Shown here in pieces: positions 43,642 to 52,303 of a DNA stretch of 64,000 nucleotides. How positions within the stretch are numbered: the first letter of the stretch is position 1; each line of letters starts with the position of its first letter. The DNA lies in the NCBI RefSeq assembly GCF_042684485.1, contig NZ_JBHULM010000011.1, forward strand, positions 1,550,001-1,614,000. The letters run 5' to 3'. Source of the stretch: Oceanihabitans gracilariae (GTDB lineage Bacteria > Bacteroidota > Bacteroidia > Flavobacteriales > Flavobacteriaceae). Below the pieces are notes generated by a model. That model worked only from the letters and a program-made list of their open reading frames with translations, was not told the DNA's origin and did no database searches. The translations under genes and the position numbers were made by a program.

Positions 43642-44850
43642 TTATATATTGGTTCTAATATGTCCATCACCAAATATATAATATTTATTAGTAACCAATT
43701 GTTTTAAACCAAGTGGTCCACGATGGTGTAATTTATCTGTACTAATAGCTAATTCTGCACCAACACCCATTTGTCCTCCATCTGTAAATCTAGTAGAAGC
43801 ATTGTGGTATACAGCAGCACTATCTACTTGTTGCATAAATTTTTCTGCTTGCTTAGCATCTTCTGTTAATATAGCTGCCGAATGCCCTCCAGAATAATTG
43901 TTAATCATATCAATGGCAATATCTTCATTGGCAACTTCAGCAATTAAAAGTTTCATGGCTAGAAATTCTTCATACCAAATATCTTGAGCGTCTATTTTAT
44001 TTTCATCAGGAAGAATGTTGCTTATTTTTTCGTCTACAACTAAATCTACTTCTAACTTTTTTAAAATGGTTTGCAGTTCTTTAACCTTCTTTTCGTAATC
44101 AGGAATAGCCTTATCTATTAATACTTTATCTAAGGCGTTACAACCAGAAATTTTATCGGTTTTAGCATTAATAATTACTTTTACTGTTTTTAACCAATCG
44201 GCAGTTTTAGCAACATATAAAAAGTTATTACCTCTTCCGCTAATAAGTACAGCACAAGAAGAATGGTCTTTAACAAACTTAATTAAACGCTCACCACCTC
44301 TAGGTACTATTAAATCTATTTTTTCTGGTGGGTTTTTTAAAAATTCTTGCGTTTCTTCACGTTGTAAATGCAATAGTTTAATCCACTCTTTAGATAGGTT
44401 GTTTTCTGTTAATGCTTCGTGCCAACATTTTTCAAGAATAAGATTACTGTTTATTGCCTCTTTACCACCTTTTAATAAAATTTTATTGTTGGCTTTAAAA
44501 GCTAATACAGCAGCTTCAATAGTTACATCTGGTCTAGATTCATAAATAATCATAATGGTACCAAAAGGAGCGCTTTTGTTTTCAATTTTTAAACCACTAT
44601 CTAGTGTGGTGCTTGAAATAATTTGTGCTACAGGATCTTCTTGGTTTTTAACTTCTTCAATGGCGTTTATCATGCCATTAATTTTAGCTTCATCTACTAT
44701 AAGTCTATCATATAAAGCCTGGTCGTTTTTACTAAAAGCATCAAGGTCTTTTTTATTAGCTGCTATTATATTATCTCGTTCTCTATTAATGATTTTCATC
44801 ATAGATAGAAGTACGTTGTTTTTTGTTTTTGTATTTAATAATTTCATCAT
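43642..44850 (-). CDS. proA: Glutamate-5-semialdehyde dehydrogenase (gamma-glutamyl phosphate reductase)
   Basis: 402 residues, ALDH fold. Motifs: PFGTIMIIYESRPDVTIEA and ALAFKANNKILLKGGKEA near residues 95-130, LIVPRGGERLI, and the catalytic Cys near residue 237 in SGCNALDKVLI; the end has RFTDGGQMGVGAELAIST and RGPLGLKQLVT. Reduces gamma-glutamyl phosphate to glutamate semialdehyde in proline synthesis. Last gene of the proC-proB-proA operon, 6 bases after proB. It begins MMKLLN; either Met may be used. Confidence 0.95.
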   Translation of the reverse strand: MMKLLNTKTKNNVLLSMMKIINRERDNIIAANKKDLDAFSKNDQALYDRLIVDEAKINGMINAIEEVKNQEDPVAQIISSTTLDSGLKIENKSAPFGTIMIIYESRPDVTIEAAVLAFKANNKILLKGGKEAINSNLILEKCWHEALTENNLSKEWIKLLHLQREETQEFLKNPPEKIDLIVPRGGERLIKFVKDHSSCAVLISGRGNNFLYVAKTADWLKTVKVIINAKTDKISGCNALDKVLIDKAIPDYEKKVKELQTILKKLEVDLVVDEKISNILPDENKIDAQDIWYEEFLAMKLLIAEVANEDIAIDMINNYSGGHSAAILTEDAKQAEKFMQQVDSAAVYHNASTRFTDGGQMGVGAELAISTDKLHHRGPLGLKQLVTNKYYIFGDGHIRTNI

Positions 44851-44856
44851 AATTTT

Positions 44857-45633
44857 TTAGTGAATAAATTTTGTTCCAACTTCTTTATTGTCAATAATAT
44901 CAACAATAACATTTCTGCGTTTACCATTGGCAATGTATGTTGGAATATCTCTTTTTGCTGCGCCTTTGGCAATTTTTAGCTTAGAAGCCATGCCACCACG
45001 ACCTTCGCCTTCTTTTTTGTTAGAAGCCTGCACGTATTGCTCTACGTTTTGGTCTACGGTTACCTCTTTAAGCTTTTTAGAATTTTTGTCGTCTGGGTGA
45101 CCAGTATATAAACCATCTGTATCAGATAGTATTATTAATCGGTCGGCATCTAATAATTTAGCAACCAAACTGGCCAACTCATCATTATCTGAAAACATAG
45201 ACATGGTAAGAGATACAGCATCATCTTCATTAGCAATAGGTACTACGCCTTCAGAGAGTAGACCTTCATAACAATTAATCATATTTTCACGATGTTTCCC
45301 TTCGTCAAAATCTCTTTTTGTTGCTAGCACTTGACCACAACGCATTCCGTAATCATAAAATATACTATAATAATGACGCATCATTCGTGGTTGTCCTACA
45401 GAGGAATAAACCTGTCTTCTAATAGCCATGTCTTTAATGTCTGTTTCGCCAAGCACCTCTTTTCCTGCAATAGCAGCACCAGAAGATACTAAAACAACCT
45501 GTATATCACGTTCATATAATTCTGCTATTTGTCTAACCAATTCACGTAAAACTGGTCCTAAAATTCTATTATCTTTATTGGTAAGTACATTAGTACCAAC
45601 TTTTACTACAATTCGTTTAATATCGTTCTTCAT
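44857..45633 (-). CDS. proB: Glutamate 5-kinase, short form without PUA domain
   Basis: 258 residues, only the amino acid kinase domain: VVKVGTNVLTN at the N-terminus, VSSGAAIAGKEVLG near residue 50, IANEDDAVSL, FSDNDELASLVAKLL and LSDTDGLYTGHP, then GRGGMASKLKIAKGA. The C-terminal PUA domain of the 367-residue E. coli enzyme is absent; such short forms exist and can still be feedback-inhibited by proline, since that site lies in the kinase domain. First committed step of proline synthesis. Three bases after proC. Confidence 0.94.
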   Translation of the reverse strand: MKNDIKRIVVKVGTNVLTNKDNRILGPVLRELVRQIAELYERDIQVVLVSSGAAIAGKEVLGETDIKDMAIRRQVYSSVGQPRMMRHYYSIFYDYGMRCGQVLATKRDFDEGKHRENMINCYEGLLSEGVVPIANEDDAVSLTMSMFSDNDELASLVAKLLDADRLIILSDTDGLYTGHPDDKNSKKLKEVTVDQNVEQYVQASNKKEGEGRGGMASKLKIAKGAAKRDIPTYIANGKRRNVIVDIIDNKEVGTKFIH

Positions 45634-45636
45634 AAA

Positions 45637-46443
45637 TTATTTTTCTTCTCCTAATTCTACAGCTCTATCAAATGCAGCATAAGCAGCATCTTGAATAAGT
45701 TGTTTTACATTATTATCATCCATAGAATCTATAGCAGCTTGTGTTGTTCCTCCTTTAGATGCTACTTTGTCAATCCATGATTTTGGTGAAATGTTATTTT
45801 GATTAAAAAGTTCTATAGCTCCTTCAAAAGTGCTACTTACTAGTGTTTTAGAATCGTAATCTGAAAAGCCCATTTTTAAAGCAGCATCCATCATAGATTG
45901 CATAAAGTAAAATACGTACGCTGGTCCGCTTCCAGAAATACCAGTAGAGGCATCAATAAATTTTTCGGTTTTTACATATATAGAGGTTCCTGTGGTGCTT
46001 AATAGGTTTCTAACCATAATAAGTTCTACATTTGAAACATCTGAAGATTCTGTGTAAGAGGTAACTCCTTTACCAACCTTAGCAGGTAAATTAGGCATGG
46101 CTCTTACTATTTTTTTTGCTCCAAGCTGTTCTGCTATAGTTTGAATAGTAACACCAGCCATTAACGATACAAATAATTGTTGCTCGTTAATAAGAGATCT
46201 TATGTTTTTAAATAGTTCTTCACTGTGGTATGGTTTTACAGCTATAAAAATAATGTCTGCCTTTGGTAAACAGTTTTCTAAGTTATCAAAAACAGTAAAT
46301 TGTGGTTGTTTACTTAATGTTGTAATTTTTTCAGGATCTGTGTCAAATATCATAAGGTTTTGGTTTCCTAATAATGACGATTTTGCCATTCCTTCAGAAT
46401 ACGTTAAACCCATGTTTCCAGCTCCAATTACTAATACTTTCAT
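45637..46443 (-). CDS. proC: Pyrroline-5-carboxylate reductase
   Basis: 268 residues. N-terminal NAD(P)-binding VLVIGAGNMGLTYSEGMAKS, FIAVKPYHSEELF near residue 67, SLMAGVTIQTI, RAMPNLPAKVGKGVT and the GISGSGPAYVFYFMQSMMDAALKMG block; C-terminal SKGGTTQAAIDSM. Converts pyrroline-5-carboxylate to proline. First gene of the operon proC-proB-proA, which encodes the complete glutamate-to-proline route in one transcript. Confidence 0.95.
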   Translation of the reverse strand: MKVLVIGAGNMGLTYSEGMAKSSLLGNQNLMIFDTDPEKITTLSKQPQFTVFDNLENCLPKADIIFIAVKPYHSEELFKNIRSLINEQQLFVSLMAGVTIQTIAEQLGAKKIVRAMPNLPAKVGKGVTSYTESSDVSNVELIMVRNLLSTTGTSIYVKTEKFIDASTGISGSGPAYVFYFMQSMMDAALKMGFSDYDSKTLVSSTFEGAIELFNQNNISPKSWIDKVASKGGTTQAAIDSMDDNNVKQLIQDAAYAAFDRAVELGEEK

Positions 46444-46660
46444 GTTTTATATATATTGTTTGGTCTTAATTACCACAAGGACTATACATAAGTGCCAAAA
46501 GGAACTACGGATTTAAAGAATTATGAAATCTTAAAAATATTTAGATAAAATATTAATATGTAATATGTAAAGCGCTCATTATATGCGAAAATGGAAATTT
46601 GAAAAAATAGCGAAATTAGCAAACTGACATCGTGTCGGTGACAATTTGGAATGTTTTCAT
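46444..46660. promoter_or_regulatory. proC upstream region with imperfect palindrome CTGACATCGTGTCGG
   Basis: The 300-base gap between proC and the glycosyltransferase gene. No TAnnTTTG box stands out. At 46624-46638 is CTGACA-TCG-TGTCGG, five of six positions paired, GC-richer than its surroundings, on the upstream side of proC. It could be an operator; nothing identifies the regulator. Confidence 0.3.
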
Positions 46661-46719
46661 AAAAAAAGACCTCAAAATTAAATACTACACACAATGGTAG
46701 TACTTAAATTTTGAGGTCT
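46661..46719 (-). terminator. Terminator after the glycosyltransferase gene
   Basis: Long hairpin: AGACCTCAAAATT (46667-46679) pairs with AATTTTGAGGTCT (46707-46719), extended inward by TACTAC/GTAGTA; on the minus strand seven T follow. Confidence 0.85.
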
Positions 46720-46743
46720 GAATTCTTAAAAAGTAGTATGTTT

Positions 46744-48168
46744 TTATTTTTTTTCAGGCAAACCACGAGTTAACCAACCGCTTCTGCTAGCTGTTGCAAT
46801 TGCGTAAGGTGTAATCCAGAATAAACCAAAAGTGTATAAAATACTATAAGGATATGCCCAGAAACCTTGTGATGATTTATGACGATTTGCAAAAAATACT
46901 AATGAAAAAGTAGAAAGTATTAATATACTAACTAATGTAGAACCCAAGAAAAGTAAAGGATGCGTTAAAACAAAGAATAGCATAAAAATTAATAAAGGAT
47001 AGCTCATGATTAATCGAGCAGAATGGCTAATAAATAATAAGCGAGTACCTGTTTTTTTACCTGTTCTAAAGTTAGTAAAAACATATTTTGCCATTTCTAG
47101 GTTTTCACGCACATTACTGCGTCCCCAACGTATAAACATTTTATATAAACCTAAATACTCTTCTGGTACATTGGTATAGGCAACCGCATTTTTTTGAAAG
47201 AGAACGTGTTCTCCTTGTTTTAAAATCATGTTGGTCATTGCGCGATCTTCACCAATATCTGATGGTGAACCCATAAACGTTTGGTTTATCCATTCTGGTA
47301 AACATTTAGCAACAGCTGTACTTCTGTAGGCCGCTAATGCTCCTGGAGTACAAAGAACAGAGTTTAAATTACTTTCTGCCGAACGAACAAACTCAAAGCT
47401 CATTACAAAACTTACATCTAACATTTTAGGAAGCATTTCCTTTTTGTTATTTAAAACTCTAATGTTTCCTGCAACAGCACCACATTGTGGATTGTTTACA
47501 AATGGACTAACTAGGTTTCTAAGTGTGTCTTCTGTTACTATAGAATCGCTGTCTACTGTAATAAATATCTCGCCAGTACCAATATTAAAACCTCTGTATA
47601 AAGCATGGCGCTTGCCTTTGTTTTCTGGTTGTTTAAGTATTTCTAGTTTATTACCAAGTTGTTCTTTAGCATCTAGCATCCATTTCCAGGTGTCATCTAA
47701 ACTACCATCATCTATTGCTAAAAGTTGTAATTTATGTTCTGGATAATTACTCTTTGCTAAGCTCATTAAGGTATGCCATACTTGTTTTCCTTCGTTATAA
47801 GCAGGAACAATTACAGTACAAGTTGGCAATTCATTATCTGTTACAGAGGCAACAGGTTTGTATTTGATATAGTTGTAGGCTGTGTAGATAAAAAATAAAA
47901 TCTTGTAAACAAAAAGAGTAGTAGCAATAGCTATAAAAGTGAAGCCTAATGTAGATTCTAGTAAAAATGCATTAAATTTTTCGAAGTCATTGTGAAAAAC
48001 AGAGAAAAAATAAACACCCATTAAAATGAATAAAAAAGTACTTAATAGTACAATTCTGTTTTGAGGGTTTTGTGTTTTTCCGTTCGTGTGAAGTATGGAA
48101 CTGAAAAACGAGTTGAAATTTTTAGTTTTAGATTTTAATTTAGTGGCTTCGTGTACTTTTGTTTGCAT
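46744..48168 (-). CDS. Processive family 2 glycosyltransferase (HasA/NodC-like)
   Basis: 474 residues. Two N-terminal TM helices (about 42-60 and 75-97), a GT-A domain (about 118-360) and C-terminal TM helices (about 375-460). Motifs match hyaluronan synthase and NodC: TVIVPAYNEG, DDGSLDDT, TVDSDS (metal-binding DxD), IGEDRAMTNMIL (GDDR-like base) and FIRWGRS (R/QxxRW). Such enzymes polymerise and export beta-linked sugars, often GlcNAc polymers. It stands alone with its own terminator and no export or modification genes nearby, so the polymer is unknown. Confidence 0.85.
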   Translation of the reverse strand: MQTKVHEATKLKSKTKNFNSFFSSILHTNGKTQNPQNRIVLLSTFLFILMGVYFFSVFHNDFEKFNAFLLESTLGFTFIAIATTLFVYKILFFIYTAYNYIKYKPVASVTDNELPTCTVIVPAYNEGKQVWHTLMSLAKSNYPEHKLQLLAIDDGSLDDTWKWMLDAKEQLGNKLEILKQPENKGKRHALYRGFNIGTGEIFITVDSDSIVTEDTLRNLVSPFVNNPQCGAVAGNIRVLNNKKEMLPKMLDVSFVMSFEFVRSAESNLNSVLCTPGALAAYRSTAVAKCLPEWINQTFMGSPSDIGEDRAMTNMILKQGEHVLFQKNAVAYTNVPEEYLGLYKMFIRWGRSNVRENLEMAKYVFTNFRTGKKTGTRLLFISHSARLIMSYPLLIFMLFFVLTHPLLFLGSTLVSILILSTFSLVFFANRHKSSQGFWAYPYSILYTFGLFWITPYAIATASRSGWLTRGLPEKK

Positions 48169-48340
48169 AAATCTTGCTGTTAAGTTTTTACTTACAATAG
48201 GATTTACGTGTTAATTGTTTGTTTAGATGTTTGTGTTTTATCTTTTAAGAAAATATTATGTTTTAAAAACATTAACTGGTTGAAAATATAGGGTTTATAG
48301 TTTTGTTTTTTTTTAGAAAAAAATAAGTTATAGAAAATAA

Positions 48341-48373
48341 AAAACCCAAGTAGAAATACATCTACTTGGGTTT
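48341..48373 (-). terminator. Terminator after pnp
   Basis: AAAACCCAAGTAGA / TCTACTTGGGTTT with a 6-base loop, T run following on the minus strand; 30 bases after the pnp stop. Confidence 0.9.
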
Positions 48374-48402
48374 GTTTTTATAATTAAAGAAAAATAATTT
48401 TC

Positions 48403-50646
48403 TTATTTATCTCCTCTAGGTTTTCTATCGTCACGTTTTTTGTCACGTCCACGATTATCTTTACCTCTGTTATCACGTCCACCACGATCATTATTTTCTC
48501 TAGGTGGTCTTGCAACATAACCTTCTGGTTTTGGTAAGATTGCTTTTCTAGAAACTTTTTCTTTTCTAGTTCTAGGATCTACACCAAAGTATTTTACGTC
48601 AAAAACGTCACCCATGTTTACCACATCAGATACATTTTCTGTACGTTCCCAAGCTAATTCAGATACGTGTAATAATACTTCGTTACCAGGAGCTTCTGTA
48701 TATTCAACAACAGCACCAAAGTCAAGCATTTTAATTACTTTCACTTCATAAATGCTACCAACTTGAGGCTTAAATAATAAAGAATCGATTTTTGCCATTA
48801 CAGCATCAATACCTTTTTTACCAACACCTAAGATCTCAACAATACCTTCTTCGGTTACTGGATCTTCGTTAATAACAATAGTAGTTTCTGTTTCTTTTTG
48901 CATTTCCTGAATTACTTTTCCACCAGGACCAATTAAGGCTCCGATAAATTCATTAGGAATACGTCTTGAAACCATAGTTGGAGCATGCTCTTTAACATCT
49001 TCATTAGGTGTATCAATAGTATCTGTGATTTTACCTAAGATATGTAAACGACCATCACGAGCTTGTTTTAAAGCATTAACAAGAATTTCGTAAGATAATC
49101 CTTTTACTTTAATATCCATTTGGCAAGCTGTAATACCATCTGCAGTACCAGTTACTTTAAAATCCATATCTCCTAAGTGATCTTCATCACCTAAAATATC
49201 AGATAATACTGCGTATTTTCCAGAATCTGCATCAGAAATTAATCCCATTGCAATACCAGAAACTGGTTTCTTTAATTGTACACCAGCATCCATCATTGCC
49301 ATAGTACCAGCACATACTGTAGCCATAGAAGAAGAACCGTTAGATTCTAAAATTTCTGAAACCACACGTACAGTGTAAGGACAATCATCAGGAACCATAC
49401 CTTTTAAAGCACGTTGTGCTAAGTTACCATGTCCTACCTCACGACGAGATGTTCCACGAATAGGTCTAGCTTCTCCAGTTGAAAAAGGAGGGAAGTTATA
49501 GTGTAAATAGAAACGTTCTTCACCTTCAAAAGATGGCATGTCTATTTGGTTAGCTTCTCTACTTGTACCTAAAGTAACTGTAGCTAAAGCTTGAGTTTCT
49601 CCACGAGTAAAAATAGAAGAACCATGTGTAGATGGTAAATAATCTACTTCACACCAGATTGGTCTAATGTCTGTAGTTTTACGTCCATCTAAACGTAAAC
49701 CTTCATTTAAAGTTAAATCTCTAACTGCAGCTTTTTCTGCTTTAGAGTAATATTTTGAAATTAAGCCACCAAAATCTTCTTGTTCTTCTTCAGAAAAAGA
49801 AGCTTTAATTTCTTCTTTAATTTCAGCAAAGGCAGCACTTCTTTCATGTTTAGAAGAACCTGCTTTAGCAACAGCATACACTTTATCGTATGCCATATCG
49901 TGAATTTTCTTCGCTAAGTCTTCGTCTGTTCTTTCTGGTTCGTATTCACGAACGTCTTTTTTACCAAAAGCTTCGGCTAATTTTACTTGAGCAGCACATT
50001 GTACTTTAATAGCTTCGTGTGCAAACTTAATAGCTTCAGTCATTTCTTCTTCAGAAATCTCATCCATTTCACCTTCTACCATCATTACAGAATCTGCAGA
50101 AGCACCAATCATCATATCGATATCAGATTCTGCTAATTGCGCTCTTGTTGGGTTGATGATAAATTCACCGTTTACACGACCAACTCTAGCTTCAGAGATT
50201 GGGCATTCAAAAGGGAAATCTGATAATTGAATAGCAGCAGAAGCAGCTAATCCTGCCATAGCATCTGGCATTACATCTTCATCATGAGACATTAATTGAA
50301 TCATCACTTGCGTTTCTGAGTGATAATCTTTTGGGAATAATGGACGTAAAACACGGTCTACTAAACGCATTGTTAATACTTCACCATCACTAGGTCTTGC
50401 TTCTCTTTTAAAGAAACCTCCAGGATAACGACCTGCAGCAGCAAACTTTTCTCTGTAATCTACCGTTAATGGTAAGAAATCTACATCAGCTTGCTTGTAG
50501 TTGGAAACAACTGTACATAATAACATACATTTTCCAGATTGCACAACAACGCTACCATGCGCTTGTTTTGCTAATTTTCCGGTTTCGATAGAGATTTCTC
50601 TACCATCCCCTAGGTCTATGACCTCTTTAAAAACTTTTGGAATCAT
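48403..50646 (-). CDS. pnp: Polyribonucleotide nucleotidyltransferase (PNPase)
   Basis: 747 residues. Two RNase PH-like domains (about 10-235 and 320-545) separated by the helical domain, then KH (about 560-620, IPNEFIGALIGPGGKVIQEM) and S1 (about 630-700, GSIYEVKVIKMLDFGAVVEY). The FFKREARPSDGE and GTSRREVGHG segments carry substrate-binding residues. Phosphorolytic 3'-5' exonuclease in mRNA decay. The last about 35 residues are an Arg/Asp/Gly-rich basic tail (ENNDRGGRDNRGKDNRGRDK) that probably helps RNA binding. It follows rpsO, the classic rpsO-pnp order, but with a terminator between them. Confidence 0.96.
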   Translation of the reverse strand: MIPKVFKEVIDLGDGREISIETGKLAKQAHGSVVVQSGKCMLLCTVVSNYKQADVDFLPLTVDYREKFAAAGRYPGGFFKREARPSDGEVLTMRLVDRVLRPLFPKDYHSETQVMIQLMSHDEDVMPDAMAGLAASAAIQLSDFPFECPISEARVGRVNGEFIINPTRAQLAESDIDMMIGASADSVMMVEGEMDEISEEEMTEAIKFAHEAIKVQCAAQVKLAEAFGKKDVREYEPERTDEDLAKKIHDMAYDKVYAVAKAGSSKHERSAAFAEIKEEIKASFSEEEQEDFGGLISKYYSKAEKAAVRDLTLNEGLRLDGRKTTDIRPIWCEVDYLPSTHGSSIFTRGETQALATVTLGTSREANQIDMPSFEGEERFYLHYNFPPFSTGEARPIRGTSRREVGHGNLAQRALKGMVPDDCPYTVRVVSEILESNGSSSMATVCAGTMAMMDAGVQLKKPVSGIAMGLISDADSGKYAVLSDILGDEDHLGDMDFKVTGTADGITACQMDIKVKGLSYEILVNALKQARDGRLHILGKITDTIDTPNEDVKEHAPTMVSRRIPNEFIGALIGPGGKVIQEMQKETETTIVINEDPVTEEGIVEILGVGKKGIDAVMAKIDSLLFKPQVGSIYEVKVIKMLDFGAVVEYTEAPGNEVLLHVSELAWERTENVSDVVNMGDVFDVKYFGVDPRTRKEKVSRKAILPKPEGYVARPPRENNDRGGRDNRGKDNRGRDKKRDDRKPRGDK

Positions 50647-50781
50647 AAATTTTTTAATTCTAATTAAACATTGGTAGTTGTGTTGTGTAGTTGTTGTGTG
50701 TTACCAATGAAAAACTGTAATTAGCTTCTTCAATTTTTTGAAATTTATACTCGTTCAAATCGAGTTAATTTATAACAAAAA

Positions 50782-50808
50782 ACCACGCTGAAAAGCGTGG
50801 TCTTTTTA
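50782..50808 (-). terminator. Terminator between rpsO and pnp
   Basis: ACCACGCT-GAAA-AGCGTGGT, perfect 8-bp GC-rich stem, with T runs on both sides. It lies 14 bases after the rpsO stop, so most transcripts should end here and pnp needs read-through or its own promoter. Confidence 0.9.
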
Positions 50809-50814
50809 TTGAGA

Positions 50815-51084
50815 TTATTTTCTTAATCCTAATTCTTTAATAATTGCACGATATCTTAAGACATCTTTCTTTGTTAAGTAGTCAAGTAAAGCACGACGCT
50901 TACCTACTAACTTTACTAATGAACGCTCTGTATTATAATCTTTACGATTTTGTTTTAAGTGCTCTGTTAAGTGATTAATTCTTGCAGTGAATAATGCAAT
51001 TTGTCCTTCAGCTGTACCAGTATCGTTTTTTCCTTTACCGTGTTTTGCGAAGATTTCTTCTTTTGCTTCTTTAGTTAAATACAT
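50815..51084 (-). CDS. rpsO: Ribosomal protein S15
   Basis: 89 residues from the ATG at 51084, exactly the S15 length; the frame is open further upstream, but those 19 codons have no S15 similarity and run through the leader and promoter. Motifs: GTAEGQIALFTARINHLTEHLK and RSLVKLVGKRRALLDYLTK as in all S15. Binds 16S rRNA helices 20-22 early in 30S assembly. A TATATTTG box lies 55 bases upstream and the leader holds a perfect hairpin, of interest because S15 represses its own mRNA in several bacteria. Confidence 0.97.
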   Translation of the reverse strand: MYLTKEAKEEIFAKHGKGKNDTGTAEGQIALFTARINHLTEHLKQNRKDYNTERSLVKLVGKRRALLDYLTKKDVLRYRAIIKELGLRK

Positions 51085-51116
51085 TCTAATATTATTGTAA
51101 ATGATTTTTATGTACA

Positions 51117-51133
51117 CGAAAGCTTTTCTTTCG
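51117..51133 (-). promoter_or_regulatory. Hairpin in the rpsO leader
   Basis: CGAAAG-CTTTT-CTTTCG, perfect 6-bp stem between the promoter and start codon of rpsO. A candidate element for S15 autoregulation, by position only. Confidence 0.4.
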
Positions 51134-51138
51134 AGCGG

Positions 51139-51146
51139 CAAATATA
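51139..51146 (-). promoter_or_regulatory. -7 promoter box TATATTTG of rpsO
   Basis: Exact TAnnTTTG on the minus strand, 55 bases before the ATG at 51084; no obvious -33 TTG. Confidence 0.6.
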
Positions 51147-51177
51147 AGTATTTTTATTTACATAAATATATAAAAAC

Positions 51178-51217
51178 AAAAAAAGACCTTTTCTATTTAA
51201 GAAGAAAAGGTCTTTTT
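51178..51217 (-). terminator. Terminator after accD
   Basis: AAAAGACCTTTTCT / AGAAAAGGTCTTTTT with an 8-base loop and T runs on both strands; 18 bases after the accD stop. Confidence 0.88.
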
Positions 51218-51234
51218 GTCTATTGTATTGCTTT

Positions 51235-52092
51235 TTAGGCTCTTAAAGGTTGGTTAAGTACCAAGTCAATATATTGGTTTACTTTGTTTTTTAATTGATT
51301 TCTGTGTGTAATAAAGTCTAAGAAACCATGTTCTAATAAAAACTCAGAGGTTTGAAAGCCTTCAGGTAATTCTTTTCCTGTAGTATCTCTCACAATTCTA
51401 GGTCCTGCAAAACCAATTAAAGCTCCTGGCTCACTAATGTTAATGTCTCCTAACATGGCAAAAGAAGCAGTTGTTCCTCCTGTTGTTGGGTCTGTACATA
51501 AAGAAATGTATGGCAATCCTGCGTCTGCTAGTTGTGCTAGTTTTACAGAGGTTTTAGCCAATTGCATTAAAGATAATGCCGCTTCCATCATACGAGCTCC
51601 TCCCGATTTAGAGATTATCATGAATGGTAATTTCTTTTTTAATGCGTAGTCTGCTGCACGAGCTATTTTTTCTCCTACAACACTACCCATAGAACCACCA
51701 ATAAAACTAAAGTCCATACAAGCAATTACTAAATCATTACCTTTAGATTTACCAACTGCTGTGCGAACAGCGTCCTTAAGTTTTGTTTTTTCTTGCGCAG
51801 CTTTTAAACGGTCTGGATACTTTTTAGTGTCTTCAAATTTTAAAGGATCTTTAGATTCTAGTTTAGCATCTAATTCTTTATATTTATTGTCGTCAAAAAG
51901 TATTTCGAAATATTCATTACTACCAATTCTTACGTGGTAACCGTCTTCTGGACTAACGTAAAAGTTTTTTTCTAGTTCTTTTGCGTCTACTATTTTACCT
52001 GTTGGTGATTTGTACCAAAGGCCTTTTGGAGTGTCTTTTTTTTCTTGCGTTGAGGTAGTGATACCTTTTTCTTTTCTTTTAAACCAAGCCAT
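51235..52092 (-). CDS. accD: Acetyl-CoA carboxylase carboxyltransferase beta subunit (no zinc ribbon)
   Basis: 285 residues. The crotonase-fold domain is intact: FIGGSMGSVVGEKI, SKSGGARMMEAALSLMQLAKTS, DPTTGGTTASFAMLGD and EPGALIGFAGPRIV. The N-terminal region aligns with the E. coli start (MAWFKRK..., GLWYKSPTGKIVDAKELEKN), but all four zinc-binding Cys are missing: KCDSCG is KSPTGK and VCPKCD is VSPEDG. There is no Cys in the first 70 residues. Forms the carboxyltransferase with AccA and makes malonyl-CoA for fatty acids. I recall the same loss in other flavobacterial AccD, so it is probably functional. Confidence 0.95.
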   Translation of the reverse strand: MAWFKRKEKGITTSTQEKKDTPKGLWYKSPTGKIVDAKELEKNFYVSPEDGYHVRIGSNEYFEILFDDNKYKELDAKLESKDPLKFEDTKKYPDRLKAAQEKTKLKDAVRTAVGKSKGNDLVIACMDFSFIGGSMGSVVGEKIARAADYALKKKLPFMIISKSGGARMMEAALSLMQLAKTSVKLAQLADAGLPYISLCTDPTTGGTTASFAMLGDINISEPGALIGFAGPRIVRDTTGKELPEGFQTSEFLLEHGFLDFITHRNQLKNKVNQYIDLVLNQPLRA

Positions 52093-52159
52093 ATAGATTT
52101 ACGATTTTAGTTTTCTAAAATTAATTTAGTTAGTTCTTATTTAAAATAAGATAAGTGTA

Positions 52160-52167
52160 CAAAATTA
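52160..52167 (-). promoter_or_regulatory. -7 promoter box TAATTTTG of accD
   Basis: Exact TAnnTTTG on the minus strand, 68 bases before the accD start; a TTG lies 15 bases further upstream, shorter than usual spacing. Confidence 0.45.
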
Positions 52168-52234
52168 CTGATTTTATTAATACAACTGAAAAATAGATGT
52201 AGCTATCTTGTTTTCTTGTAGTTTTTCTGCATAA

Positions 52235-52280
52235 AAAATTCCGTTTAAGTGCTGATGTTGTTCAGTTTAAACGGAATTTT
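52235..52280 (-). terminator. Terminator between fbaA and accD
   Basis: Perfect 14-bp stem AAAATTCCGTTTAA (52235-52248) / TTAAACGGAATTTT (52267-52280), 18-base loop, T-rich on both sides. Confidence 0.75.
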
Positions 52281-52303
52281 ATTTTATGTAATTATCTTGA
52301 TTT

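Noticed and set aside
51085..51141. N-terminal extension of S15 by 19 codons
   Set aside because: The extension crosses the leader hairpin and reaches the -7 box, and S15 is 89 residues nearly everywhere; the ATG at 51084 is used instead.
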